Below, in pieces: positions 44,362-53,625 of a DNA stretch of 64,000 nucleotides (its first letter is position 1; each line of letters starts with the position of its first letter). The stretch comes from Pseudomonas putida. Lineage in GTDB: Bacteria; Pseudomonadota; Gammaproteobacteria; Pseudomonadales; Pseudomonadaceae. The notes below the pieces were generated by a model that was given only the letters and a program-made list of their open reading frames with translations, ran no database searches and was not told where the DNA came from. The stretch spans positions 992,001-1,056,000 of the forward strand of contig NZ_JANHLD010000001.1 in assembly GCF_028682455.1 (NCBI RefSeq), in the 5' to 3' direction. A program made the position numbers and the translations under genes.

Positions 44362-46179
44362 ATGACAACAACAAGCTCAGCAACGGCAGGCGCGCGCCTG
44401 TGTGCCATCCGTAAAAAACCTTCACCGCTGTTGCTGGCGGTGCTGGCCAGCATCGCCGCCCCGGCGCAGGCAACCACGTTCGACATCAACGACGACTGGA
44501 GCTTCACCACCCGCACCACCTTGAGCCTGGGTAGCAGCTGGTCGACCCAGCACCCCAACCGGCACATGATGACCCGCGCCAACGCCTTGCAGGCCCAGGG
44601 CGTGACAGCCGATGGCAGCAGCGTGAGCGCCGATGACAACCGCCTGAATTTCGAGAAGGGCGATCCGATCTCCCAGACCTTCAAGGGCCTGACCGACCTG
44701 AGCCTCGATGGCCAGGGCCAGGGTGCCTTCCTGCGCCTGAAGTACTGGTACGACCACGCCTACGAAACCCGCGATGGCCGCTTCAAGGACTTCGACGACA
44801 GTGGCTGGGACGACCTGGCCAAGTTCCAGGGCCTCGAGGCGCTCGATGCCTACCTCTGGAAAGACTTCGAGGTGGGCGGTCATCCGCTCAACGTCAAGCT
44901 GGGCAAGCAGGTGCTTTCGTGGGGCGAGGCGCTGTTGATCCAGAACGGCATCAACGTGATCAACCCGCTGGACATCACGGCCTTCAACCGCCCGGGTGTC
45001 GAGATCAAGGAAGGCCAGCTGCCGGTGGAGATGCTGTCGTTCAGCCTGGGTATTACCGACACCCTCAACCTGGAAGGCTTCTATCAGTACAACTGGCGCC
45101 CGAGCGTGCTCGATGGCTGCGGCACCTTCTTTGCCGCCAGCGATGTGATCCAGCCCGGTTGCGGGCCGTTGTACCTGAGCCAGGTCCTGACCGACGATCA
45201 GATGCAGGCCAGTGGGCTGTACGCCACCTCACGAGGCAATGACTCGCCTTCGGACACCGGCCAGTTCGGCTTCGCCGTGCGCCAGATGCTGCCGTCGCTC
45301 AACGATGCCGAGGCGGCGCTGTACTTCATCAACTACCACTCGCGCTTGCCGTACCTGAGCCTGGATGCGCGCAATTTCAACGTGCCCGGCACCTTTCCCG
45401 GTGGCGGCCAGGGGCCTTCGTACGGGGCGTCTTTTCCCGAGGACATTCGCCTGTATGGCGTGAGCCTCACCGGGGTCGAGCCCTACAGCGGGATCTCGCT
45501 GGCAACCGAACTGAGCTATCGGCCGAACATGCCGCTGTCGTTCAACCCGCCGGATGTACTCACTGCAGTGGTGTCGGGGGCGCCCGGCAGCTCCTGGCTG
45601 CAGTTGCCGGCAGACTTCAACATTCGTGCCGGCGACCGATTGGATGCCTGGGAGCGCAAGGGTGTGTGGCAGTGGACCGGCTCGGCCACCCAGGCCATCG
45701 ACAACGTGCTGGGGGCCACGCGCCTGAGCCTGTTCGGCGAGGTGGGGGTGGTGCATATCGACGGCCTGGGCGATGAGCGCCTGGGGCGCAACGCCGCGTT
45801 TGGCCGCAGCGCACCACGCAACGGCACAGCCTGCAACACGCCAGCCTCGGGGGTGACCAACCGCTACTGCACCGACGAGGGCTTCACCACGGACTGGTCG
45901 TGGGGCTACCGGCTGCGCGCCAGCCTCGAGTACAGCGACGTGCTGCCGGGGGTGAACCTGATTCCTGCCGTCAACTGGCGTCATGACGTCGAGGGCTATT
46001 CCTACGATCCGGTCGGGCCGTTCCAGGAAGGCCAGCAGGCCCTGGGTCTGAGTCTGACGGCCAACTACCTCAACGACTACAGCGTGGAGCTTGCCTACAA
46101 CAGTTTTTTTGGCAGCAACGACTACAGCACCCTGGATGACCGCGACTTCGCCTCGGTCAGTTTCAAGGTCGATTTCTAA
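44362..46179 (+). CDS. DUF1302 family outer-membrane protein
   Basis: This 605-aa protein has a signal peptide (LLLAVLASIAAPAQA, residues ~23-37). It then follows the DUF1302 pattern: TFDINDDWSFTTRTTLSLG, NVKLGKQVLSWGEALLIQNG, NVINPLDITAFNRPG and a closing aromatic residue (SFKVDF). A beta-barrel in the outer membrane is likely. It is paired 14 bp upstream of a DUF1329 gene. Such pairs often accompany degradation of hydrophobic compounds; the transported compound is unknown. Confidence 0.85.
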   Translation: MTTTSSATAGARLCAIRKKPSPLLLAVLASIAAPAQATTFDINDDWSFTTRTTLSLGSSWSTQHPNRHMMTRANALQAQGVTADGSSVSADDNRLNFEKGDPISQTFKGLTDLSLDGQGQGAFLRLKYWYDHAYETRDGRFKDFDDSGWDDLAKFQGLEALDAYLWKDFEVGGHPLNVKLGKQVLSWGEALLIQNGINVINPLDITAFNRPGVEIKEGQLPVEMLSFSLGITDTLNLEGFYQYNWRPSVLDGCGTFFAASDVIQPGCGPLYLSQVLTDDQMQASGLYATSRGNDSPSDTGQFGFAVRQMLPSLNDAEAALYFINYHSRLPYLSLDARNFNVPGTFPGGGQGPSYGASFPEDIRLYGVSLTGVEPYSGISLATELSYRPNMPLSFNPPDVLTAVVSGAPGSSWLQLPADFNIRAGDRLDAWERKGVWQWTGSATQAIDNVLGATRLSLFGEVGVVHIDGLGDERLGRNAAFGRSAPRNGTACNTPASGVTNRYCTDEGFTTDWSWGYRLRASLEYSDVLPGVNLIPAVNWRHDVEGYSYDPVGPFQEGQQALGLSLTANYLNDYSVELAYNSFFGSNDYSTLDDRDFASVSFKVDF

Positions 46180-46193
46180 GGAGAACAATAACA

Positions 46194-47531
46194 ATGCGTA
46201 TTCATCCCCTGTTGTTGGCCCTGACCTGTGTCAGTGCCCTGGTCCAGGCCAAGAGCAACGACCTTGGCCCGCTGGACAAGACCCTCACCCCGATGGGCTC
46301 GGAGCGCGCCGGCAATGCCGACGGCAGTATTCCGGCCTGGACCGGCGGCCTCGACAAGAGCGCCGGCAGTATCGACAGCAATGGCGGCTACAGCGATCCG
46401 TTTGCCAACGAGAAGCCCCTGTACACCGTGACCGCGCAGAACCTGGCCCAGTACCAGGCGCTGCTCAGCCCTGGCCAGGTGGCGATGTTCAAGCGGTTCC
46501 CGGCCAGCTTCCAGATGCCGGTGTACCCCAGCCACCGCACTGCGCGGCTGCCGGCCGAGGTACTGGCCGAAAGCCGCGTGAACGCCGGCAAGACCACCCT
46601 GGCCGATGGCGGCAACGGCCTGCACGACTATGTGCGGGGCATTCCCTTCCCGCTGCCCACCGAGGGTATCGAAGTGATGTGGAACCACATGACACGCTGG
46701 CGCGGTGGCAGCTACGAGCGATTCAGCAGCATTGCCCTGGTGCGCGAGAACGGCGCGGCGAGTTTCATTCGGGCGCAGTCGCTGGTGAGCTTTGCCGAAG
46801 CGGTCAATGGCCTCGAGCCCAAGTCCAATGTGCTGTTCATGTTCAAGAGCCGGGTGCTGGAACCTGCGCGCCTGGCGGGCGAAACCGTGCTGGTGCACGA
46901 GCCGGTCGACCAGGTCAGCGAACCGCGTTCGGCCTGGCAGTACCTGCCGGCCCAGCGCCGGGTGCGGCGTGCGCCGATGCTGGCGTACGACAACAGTGCG
47001 CGCTACAGCAACGGGTTGATCACCGCCGACAACATCGATGGCTTCAATGGCGCGCCCGATCGCTTCGACTGGAAGCTGGTCGGCAAGCAGGAATTGCTGA
47101 TTCCTTACAACAGCTATCGCCTCGGCAGCCGTTCGGTGAGCCTCGCCGAACTGGTCAAGCCCAATCACATCAACCCGGCCTATACCCGTTACGAAAAGCA
47201 CCGGGTGTGGGTCGTGGAGGCCACGCTCAAGCCGGGGGCGCGGCATATCTACAGCAAGCGTCGCTTCTATGTGGATGAAGACAGCTGGCAGATTGCCCAG
47301 GCGGACCAGTACGACAGCCGCGGGGAGCTGTGGCGCAGTTCGGAGTTGCATGCGATCCAGCATTACGACCACGACTTCACCTACAACGTGCTGGAGACCT
47401 CCTACGACCTGATCTCGGGACGGTATTACGCGGGTGGGTTGAGCAACGAAGAAAAAGCGCCGATGCGCGTGGGCTTCACGGCGAAGACGGATGACTACAC
47501 GCCGTCTGAATTGCGCAGATGGGCCAAGTAG
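46194..47531 (+). CDS. DUF1329 family exported protein
   Basis: This 445-aa protein begins with a signal peptide (MRIHPLLLALTCVSALVQA). It has LTPMGSERAGNADGSIPAWT, PYNSYRLGSRSVSLAELVKP and HIYSKRRFYVDEDSWQIAQA. It is a paralogue of the DUF1329 protein at 29152. It lies in an operon with DUF1302. The function of the family is unknown; a periplasmic or outer-membrane role in handling hydrophobic substrates is inferred from neighbourhood. Confidence 0.85.
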   Translation: MRIHPLLLALTCVSALVQAKSNDLGPLDKTLTPMGSERAGNADGSIPAWTGGLDKSAGSIDSNGGYSDPFANEKPLYTVTAQNLAQYQALLSPGQVAMFKRFPASFQMPVYPSHRTARLPAEVLAESRVNAGKTTLADGGNGLHDYVRGIPFPLPTEGIEVMWNHMTRWRGGSYERFSSIALVRENGAASFIRAQSLVSFAEAVNGLEPKSNVLFMFKSRVLEPARLAGETVLVHEPVDQVSEPRSAWQYLPAQRRVRRAPMLAYDNSARYSNGLITADNIDGFNGAPDRFDWKLVGKQELLIPYNSYRLGSRSVSLAELVKPNHINPAYTRYEKHRVWVVEATLKPGARHIYSKRRFYVDEDSWQIAQADQYDSRGELWRSSELHAIQHYDHDFTYNVLETSYDLISGRYYAGGLSNEEKAPMRVGFTAKTDDYTPSELRRWAK

Positions 47532-47735
47532 TCGGTCGTAGCGGGCCCGCTCCTGTAGGAGCGGGCTTGCCCCCGAGAGGCCGCTACAGCCTGCGAATCC
47601 GGTGTTGCCGTGTTACGACCGCTGCGCGGCCGATCGCGGATGAATCCGCTCCCACAGTGTGGGCGCCGGGCTTGCCGGCGATCGGCCGCACAGCGGCCGT
47701 AATCTACAGGCCTGCTGTTGCTGCAAGTCGGGGGA
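47532..47735. repeat. REP cluster between DUF1329 and sulfatase genes
   Basis: It contains GTAGGAGCGGGCTTGCCC (from ~47556), the 75-bp element 47583-47657 that is nearly identical to 34343-34417, and a GCCGGGCTTGCCGGCGATCG palindrome near 47670. The region separates two convergent genes and could end transcription from both sides. Confidence 0.8.
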
Positions 47736-49718
47736 TCAAGGCGTCACGATGTTGAACTGCGGGCTGAAGGTGTCGAGTGTGCCCAGCAACTCGGCGAATT
47801 TCTGCCCGTTGCCTTCGAGTTTGATCAGTCCTTTTTGCATCGCGCCAGGGAAGTCCAGCTGCTTGAGGCTGATCTGCTCGAGGGTCGCCTTGCTCATGGT
47901 CAGGCCTGCATCCGCCTTGGGGTTGAAGCCTTCGCGGTGGGTCAGGACGCCGTTGCGCAAGGTCAGGTTGAACACCTGGTCCGGTTCGCTGAAGCGCCAG
48001 TTGAGGTTCATGTCGTGGCCCACGGCTTTGTCGACGTCTACACGTACCGCCATGAAGTCGAAGAACATCTGCGGGGTCAGTGCACGCACCATGTCGGCCG
48101 ACACCGAGCTGCCCGGGTTCTTCGGTACGCCGTTGCGCAACTCCATCGCGCCGGTCAGGTAGATGTTGCGCCAGTTGGCGTTCTCGCTCTGGTAGCCCAG
48201 CTGGTCCAGGGCTTCGGCCTGGATGGCACGGGCCTTGGCGTTCTCAGGCTCGGCGAACAGCAATTGGTTGCCCAGTTGCGCTGCCCAGCGGTATTCGCCC
48301 TTGTCCATCGCCGCGCGGATTTTGCCCAGCACGGCGTCGCCGCCGCCCATGGCCTCGACAGTCAAGCGTGCGCTTTCCACCGGTGGCAGCGGGTTGAGGT
48401 TGGCCGGGTTGCCGTCGTAAAAGCCCAGGTAGCGCTGGTACACCGCCCGTGAGTTGTGGCTGAGCGAACCGTAGTAGCCCTGGGTGTACCACTTGTTCTG
48501 CAGCTCGCCCGGCAGCGTTTGCATGTTCTGGGCGATTTCCATGGGCGTCAGGCCCTGGTTCAGCAGGTGCAGGGTGCGGTCATTGAGGAAGGCATACATG
48601 TCGCGCTCGTCGGCGAGCAGGGTACGTACCGACTCGGTGCCCCAGGTCGGCCAGTTGTGCTGGCCGAACAACACCTCGGTCTTGTCGCCGTAGCGCCCCA
48701 GGCTCGCGTCCAGGTACTGCGACCAGGCCTTGGCGTCACGCACCTGGGCACCGCGCGGGGTGAGGATGTTGTGCATGGTCTGCGAGGCGTTTTCGGCGAT
48801 GCCCAGGGCCTTGAATTTGGGCAGGTAGAGGTTCATTTCCGATGGTGCTTCGGTGCCGGGGGTGAGCTGGAACTCGAGGTCGACGCCGGCAATGCGGCGG
48901 GTCTCGTAAGGCTGGCTGATCAGGTCGGTAGGCGGGATAAGGGTGATGGTGCCGCCGACGGCCACGGCCTTGCCGATGGCCGCATCCACCTGGCCCTGTT
49001 CACTGCGCGGCAGGTACAGGCCGAACTGGTACTGGGCGCGGCGGCTCATGGCGTTGCCGGCATAGACGTTCTCGCTCATCACGTGTTCCATGAACCCGGA
49101 TGGCGCCAGCACCTTGACCTTGCCGGCCTTGACGTCGGCTTCGTCGACCACCCCGCGCACGCCACCGAAATGGTCGGTGTGAGTGTGGCTGTAGATCACC
49201 GCCACCACCGGTTTGTGCGGGCGGTTCTGGTAGTACAGGTCGAGGGCTGCGCGGGCAGTTTCAACGGCGGTGAGCGGGTCGATGATGATCAGCCCGTCGT
49301 CGCCTTCGATGATGGTCATGTTGGCCAGGTCCATGCCGCGCACCTGGTAGAGGCCGGGAGTCACTTCGAACAATCCGGCGTGACTGTTGAGCTGGGCCAG
49401 GCGCCAGAGGCTCGGGTTGACCGTGGCGGGGCTGTCTTTCTTGTTCAGGAACTCATAGCTGGCCAGGCTCCATACCGGCCGGCCATTGGCGTCCACCACC
49501 TGGCCTTTGAACGGTGCGACCAGGCCGCGAGTGACGGCGGCGTAATCGGCGGCGTCGCTGAACGGCCGCTGCTGGAGCACGGCGGCGTTGCTGCGTGTGG
49601 TCTCGGCGCTGGCCGGGCTGGCGCTGGTGACAGGGTCGGCGTACACAGGCTGGCCCAGGCAGGCGAGGGCAATCAGGCTCGCCAGGCGAGCCCGTGGGAA
49701 CAGGGAGGGAAGGGGCAT
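47736..49718 (-). CDS. SdsA1-type alkylsulfatase (metallo-beta-lactamase fold)
   Basis: This 660-aa protein has a signal peptide (ASLIALACLGQPVYA). The metallo-beta-lactamase zinc motif SHTHTDHFGG lies near residues 176-185, with a second set in FGQHNWPTWG. A C-terminal SCP2-like domain (FNLTLRNGVLTHREGF, ...GNGQKFAELLGTL) follows. It is full length for SdsA1 (about 658 aa). SdsA1 cleaves primary alkyl sulfates such as SDS to the alcohol, in the periplasm. A LysR partner (SdsB1) is not adjacent. Confidence 0.85.
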   Translation of the reverse strand: MPLPSLFPRARLASLIALACLGQPVYADPVTSASPASAETTRSNAAVLQQRPFSDAADYAAVTRGLVAPFKGQVVDANGRPVWSLASYEFLNKKDSPATVNPSLWRLAQLNSHAGLFEVTPGLYQVRGMDLANMTIIEGDDGLIIIDPLTAVETARAALDLYYQNRPHKPVVAVIYSHTHTDHFGGVRGVVDEADVKAGKVKVLAPSGFMEHVMSENVYAGNAMSRRAQYQFGLYLPRSEQGQVDAAIGKAVAVGGTITLIPPTDLISQPYETRRIAGVDLEFQLTPGTEAPSEMNLYLPKFKALGIAENASQTMHNILTPRGAQVRDAKAWSQYLDASLGRYGDKTEVLFGQHNWPTWGTESVRTLLADERDMYAFLNDRTLHLLNQGLTPMEIAQNMQTLPGELQNKWYTQGYYGSLSHNSRAVYQRYLGFYDGNPANLNPLPPVESARLTVEAMGGGDAVLGKIRAAMDKGEYRWAAQLGNQLLFAEPENAKARAIQAEALDQLGYQSENANWRNIYLTGAMELRNGVPKNPGSSVSADMVRALTPQMFFDFMAVRVDVDKAVGHDMNLNWRFSEPDQVFNLTLRNGVLTHREGFNPKADAGLTMSKATLEQISLKQLDFPGAMQKGLIKLEGNGQKFAELLGTLDTFSPQFNIVTP

Positions 49719-49818
49719 GGTGTCTCCGTTTTTTTGTCGTTATGGCACACCCGGCCGAGCTTAAGGCTCGGGTTCTGCGGCCCTGCAAGCCACAGACGAC
49801 AAAAAACATGCACGCTGC

Positions 49819-51531
49819 TCAGTCGTGATTGACCACGCAGTTGCGGCCATTTTTCTTCGCCGCATACAGGCGCCGGTCTGCGCAGGCCACCAGGTCGTCG
49901 AGGCCCTGGCAGCCGTCGACACGCAGTTCGGCCACGCCAATCGACACGGTCAGGTGAATCTCCAGCGACGGCGCGCTGGCCAGTAGGGTGCTGGCGTCGG
50001 GCACGCACACCGATTGGGCGGTAGCGCTGCGCAGTTGTTCGGCCAGCCGGGTGGCGTCGGTCAGCGAGGTCTCGGGCATCACCACACAGAACTCTTCGCC
50101 GCCGTAGCGCACCACCAGGTCCTGGTTGCGCAACAGGGCGCGTAGCAGGGTGGCCAGGTGCTTGATCACCTCGTCGCCGGCGCTGTGGCCCCAGCTGTCG
50201 TTGATGTTCTTGAAGTGATCGATGTCGAGCATCCACAGGGCAACCGGCTGATCCTGCTGCAGGCGCTGCAGCAACCCGCCGAAGTCAGCCTGCAGGCGCC
50301 GGCGGTTGGCCAGCTGGGTCAAGCTGTCGACCAGGCCTATCTCGCGCAGTTGCCGGTTCAGGCGCAACTGGCCCTTGAACAGCCGGTCGACCACATACAG
50401 GGTGAGCATCATCAACAGTGCCAGCAGCACCCAGACACCGAGGAACAGGCTGTCCATCTGGCTGTTGACCCCTGCGCGCAAGTCGTCGGCGCTGATGTAG
50501 TTGACCAGCATCAGGTCGATGCCTTCGAGCTCACGGTACTGCAGGTAGCCCTGGTCGAGTTCCAGCGTACCGTGGTCACGCTGGAACAGGGTCTGCAGCG
50601 ATACAGGCCGGGGGCTGGCCGGCAAGGTCTGCAGCCAGTTGCCCTGGTAGGGTTTGAAGGCATGGTCGCTGGAGGCGATCAGGTTGCCCTGGTCATCGAT
50701 CAGGGCATGGTGCTCGTCTGCTTCGGTGGTCTGGTACAGGTATTCCTGTACCTTGTTCTGCGGCAGGTCATAGATCAGCGCACCGCGCATCACCGCGTTC
50801 AGGTACACCGGGGCGCTGAGCAGCAGGTGCGGGATCTTTCCGAAGTCGCCGCCGGCCAAGGGGAGGAAGGTGATGTCCAGGTCTTCGCTATAGGCACGGC
50901 CCAGATGCATCAGCGGCGAGCTTGCGAACTTGCGCAGTACCGGTTCCAGCTGCGCGTCCTGCATCGCCGGGTAAGCAATGACAATGCCGGAAGTGGTCAG
51001 GAAGAGGATCCGCTCAAGGTTGCCGCCACTCTGGAACTGCGCCGGCAATACCTGGCTCATGGCCCGCGACAGGTGCAGGTCTTCGACCAGCTGTTCGTGG
51101 TCGCGGCTCAGGCCCTGCACGGTGGCCAGCTGGGTATCGCCGATGGCGCGGATCGGGGCGTCGGACTTGGGCACCGGCAAGCCCCAGACCGGCTGATGGC
51201 TGTTGCGCACGGCCAGGTCGATCGCATCGTTGCGCCGCATCGATGGCTGGTTCTGGGCCTCGACCAGTACCCGTTCGGCGATGCTGCGCAAAAACTGCAG
51301 CTGGCTCTTGCCGTGGTACACCACTGTCTCGATGGCCAGCGCCTGTAAATGCAGGTTGTGCTGGCGGTCTTCCAGTTCGCGCTGGTGCAACTGCCAGTAC
51401 TGGCGCCCGGCAAGGACCACGGTAATGACGAAGGCCGCCAGAAAACACAGGATCACCGTGCGCCGGGGACGCGCGCAGGCCAGCGGCAGGAACAGGCGTG
51501 ATCGCGACGCAGGCGGGGGCTTTGGCGGCAT
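49819..51531 (-). CDS. Membrane-bound diguanylate cyclase
   Basis: This 570-aa protein has a first membrane helix near residues 25-45 (TVILCFLAAFVITVVLAG) and a periplasmic sensory region of ~300 residues. The second helix is LFLGVWVLLALLMMLTLYVV, near 358. A C-terminal GGDEF domain follows, with an intact active site (RYGGEEFCVV) and an inhibitory RxxD site just before it (RNQD). It should make cyclic di-GMP. The signal is unknown. It is read separately from the sulfatase gene; a link to sulfate-ester sensing is only a guess. Confidence 0.85.
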   Translation of the reverse strand: MPPKPPPASRSRLFLPLACARPRRTVILCFLAAFVITVVLAGRQYWQLHQRELEDRQHNLHLQALAIETVVYHGKSQLQFLRSIAERVLVEAQNQPSMRRNDAIDLAVRNSHQPVWGLPVPKSDAPIRAIGDTQLATVQGLSRDHEQLVEDLHLSRAMSQVLPAQFQSGGNLERILFLTTSGIVIAYPAMQDAQLEPVLRKFASSPLMHLGRAYSEDLDITFLPLAGGDFGKIPHLLLSAPVYLNAVMRGALIYDLPQNKVQEYLYQTTEADEHHALIDDQGNLIASSDHAFKPYQGNWLQTLPASPRPVSLQTLFQRDHGTLELDQGYLQYRELEGIDLMLVNYISADDLRAGVNSQMDSLFLGVWVLLALLMMLTLYVVDRLFKGQLRLNRQLREIGLVDSLTQLANRRRLQADFGGLLQRLQQDQPVALWMLDIDHFKNINDSWGHSAGDEVIKHLATLLRALLRNQDLVVRYGGEEFCVVMPETSLTDATRLAEQLRSATAQSVCVPDASTLLASAPSLEIHLTVSIGVAELRVDGCQGLDDLVACADRRLYAAKKNGRNCVVNHD

Positions 51532-51614
51532 CGGGTATATCCACTGCTGAAGAAGCTGTGATTATAGATCGAAGCCGCCCGCCTGCCGGGTGCTCCCGCA
51601 GTCGCCTGGCGCGG

Positions 51615-51986
51615 TTATTTCAACTGTTTGAGGTAGGCGATCAGGTGCTCGCGGGCCTTGGCATCGGCCTGGCCCGGAAACATCATCATGTTGCCCGCGA
51701 CCATCGCGGCAGGATTGGTCAGCCAGCGGTCCAGGCTGGCGTCGTCCCAGGTGAGGCCGGCAGCCTTGAAGACGGGCGAATAGTTGAAGCCCGGCGCCTG
51801 GGCGCTGGCCTTGCCGGCCACGCCCAGCAGGCTGGGGCCCATCATGTGCTTGCCGGCCTCGACACTGTGGCAGTAGCCGCACTGGGTCGTGAACAGGGCC
51901 TTGCCCTGGGCGGCGTCGCCCTGGGCCAGGCACAGGGGGGCGGCCAGCAGCAGGGCGCTGGCGGTGATCAGGTACGTGTGGATCAT
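51615..51986 (-). CDS. Class I cytochrome c, last gene of the pch operon
   Basis: This 123-aa protein has a signal peptide (ITASALLLAAPLCLAQ), a CGYCH haem site and a candidate Met ligand in NMMMFPGQ. It lies 59 bp after pchF on the same strand. It is not the PchC subunit, which is encoded upstream. A periplasmic electron acceptor for p-cresol methylhydroxylase, passing electrons to the oxidase, is plausible. The start at 51986 is favoured by AGGAAT upstream and by the signal peptide beginning there. Confidence 0.8.
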   Translation of the reverse strand: MIHTYLITASALLLAAPLCLAQGDAAQGKALFTTQCGYCHSVEAGKHMMGPSLLGVAGKASAQAPGFNYSPVFKAAGLTWDDASLDRWLTNPAAMVAGNMMMFPGQADAKAREHLIAYLKQLK

Positions 51987-52045
51987 GGGTATTCCTGTAG
52001 ACAAGAGCGGTCCGCCAGGCGGGGCCTGGCGGGGTAGCGAAAGGA

Positions 52046-53614
52046 TCAGAACGGGTTGGCCAGGTCGATGCCCGACTTGCCGGGGGCCAGGATGTTGTTC
52101 GGGTCCAGGGCACGCTTGAGGGTGTGCTCAAGCTTGCGCTTGACCGGCCCGTAGCTCTGCGCCACCCGCTCCTGGAAGGCAGTGTTGACCCGGTATACGG
52201 CGTAGCCTTCCTGCTCGAACACATCCAGCAGCTCGGCGAAGCAGGCATTGGCGCGTTTGGTTTCTTCGGGGCTGCTGCGGTCGTACAGCACGTCGATCAC
52301 GTGGTGCATGTCGCGCCAGCCGACGATGAACTCACCGACGTAGTCCAGGCCATGCTTATTGAGGATTCTCTTGGCCAGGGCCTGTTGCTTGTCGCACTCG
52401 CTGCCTCGGGCCTGGCTGACCGGCGCGAACCACATCGAGCCACCACCCCCGCGCCAGTTGTACAGGCCGAACTCCTGCAGGTTGGGCACCCCGGACATCA
52501 ACTGTGCACGGTACTTGAACGGCTGGGTGTCGCCGGCTTGCTCCTGGGTGACGATTCGGCCCTTGCCCAGTTGCTTGAGGGCGCCGGTGACGATCTTCCA
52601 GTTCACATCGACCTGCTCCTGGGTGCCGTACAGCGCGGCATAGACGTTCCAGGCACCGAGGTTCTTGTCTTTCTGGATCTGCTTGAGGATGGCGTCGGAG
52701 GTGGCGCCAGGCTCGGAGGTGTAGTCGCTGCGACGGGTGTTGCAGGTGGAGGCTTCCCACAGCACGCCGGCGATCACCACCGAGTTGGGAATGATCTGGG
52801 CGATGCGTAGCGGGCGGATGAATTCGACGATCTCGGCGATGTCCGACTGGTTGTCGAACTTGATCTCGAACGGTTTGAACACCGGCGGCTTGGGCATCAG
52901 CCAGAAGCCCATCTTGGTGCAGATACCGTAGTTGGCCTGGGTGAACATGCCATCCAGGGTCGGGCCGTAGCCCCACTTGAACACCTGCCAGGCATTGTCG
53001 CCTTTTACCCCGCCCATGCCGGTGCGGTACACGTCGCCGTTGGCCAGCACCACTTCCATGCCGCACTGCATGAGGAAGTGCTCGCCGTAGGGGGTATAGC
53101 CCACGCCTCGGTCCATGGTGTTGCCCAGGGGGCCGGCGATGGCCGAAGGCGCGGAGAACGACAGCATCAGCGGCAGATTGTGCTCCTGGATGTAGTCGTA
53201 GAGCTGCTGGTAGGTGACGCCAGGCTCGACCAAAGCGGTGCACAACTCGGGGTCGACGTGGAGGATCTTGTTCATCTTCTTCAGATCGAGGATCACCTGG
53301 CCGCGCTGGCCGGGGGCCGCCGAGCCGTAACCGAAGTTGCGGCCGGTGGAGATGGTCCAGACCGGCACCTTGAACTGGTTGCAGATCTTCACCACCCCTT
53401 GCACCTGCTCGACGGTGGTAGCGGTGACGGCTGCAGACGGCGCGTGCTCGGCGTTGTCCACGGCCATCATGATCTTGTTGTAGGGGATCAGTTGCTCGTC
53501 CTTGACCAGGACGTTCTCTTCACCCAGCAGGGCGCGGAACTGAGCGATGGCTTGCTGGAAGTTGGCGTCGTTGACGCCGCGGGGCAGCAGGGTGTTGGCG
53601 GTTGCTTGGCTCAT
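52046..53614 (-). CDS. pchF: p-Cresol methylhydroxylase, flavoprotein subunit
   Basis: This 522-aa FAD-linked oxidase of the vanillyl-alcohol oxidase family matches P. putida PchF almost throughout, as I recall it (TISTGRNFGYGSAAP, MDRGVGYTPYGEHF). Tyr385 in GLYNWRGGGG is at the position of the covalent FAD Tyr (384 in the mature protein). It oxidises p-cresol to 4-hydroxybenzyl alcohol and on to the aldehyde, with PchC. The ATG at 53614 gives the family length; the frame runs on upstream. AAGGA precedes it and overlaps the pchX stop region. Confidence 0.93.
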   Translation of the reverse strand: MSQATANTLLPRGVNDANFQQAIAQFRALLGEENVLVKDEQLIPYNKIMMAVDNAEHAPSAAVTATTVEQVQGVVKICNQFKVPVWTISTGRNFGYGSAAPGQRGQVILDLKKMNKILHVDPELCTALVEPGVTYQQLYDYIQEHNLPLMLSFSAPSAIAGPLGNTMDRGVGYTPYGEHFLMQCGMEVVLANGDVYRTGMGGVKGDNAWQVFKWGYGPTLDGMFTQANYGICTKMGFWLMPKPPVFKPFEIKFDNQSDIAEIVEFIRPLRIAQIIPNSVVIAGVLWEASTCNTRRSDYTSEPGATSDAILKQIQKDKNLGAWNVYAALYGTQEQVDVNWKIVTGALKQLGKGRIVTQEQAGDTQPFKYRAQLMSGVPNLQEFGLYNWRGGGGSMWFAPVSQARGSECDKQQALAKRILNKHGLDYVGEFIVGWRDMHHVIDVLYDRSSPEETKRANACFAELLDVFEQEGYAVYRVNTAFQERVAQSYGPVKRKLEHTLKRALDPNNILAPGKSGIDLANPF

Positions 53615-53625
53615 GTTGGAATCCT

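Noticed and set aside
52046..53614. Eugenol hydroxylase as an alternative to PchF
   Set aside because: The family is close, but the sequence follows PchF along its length, pchX and pchC are in the p-cresol order, and pobA for the product is nearby.
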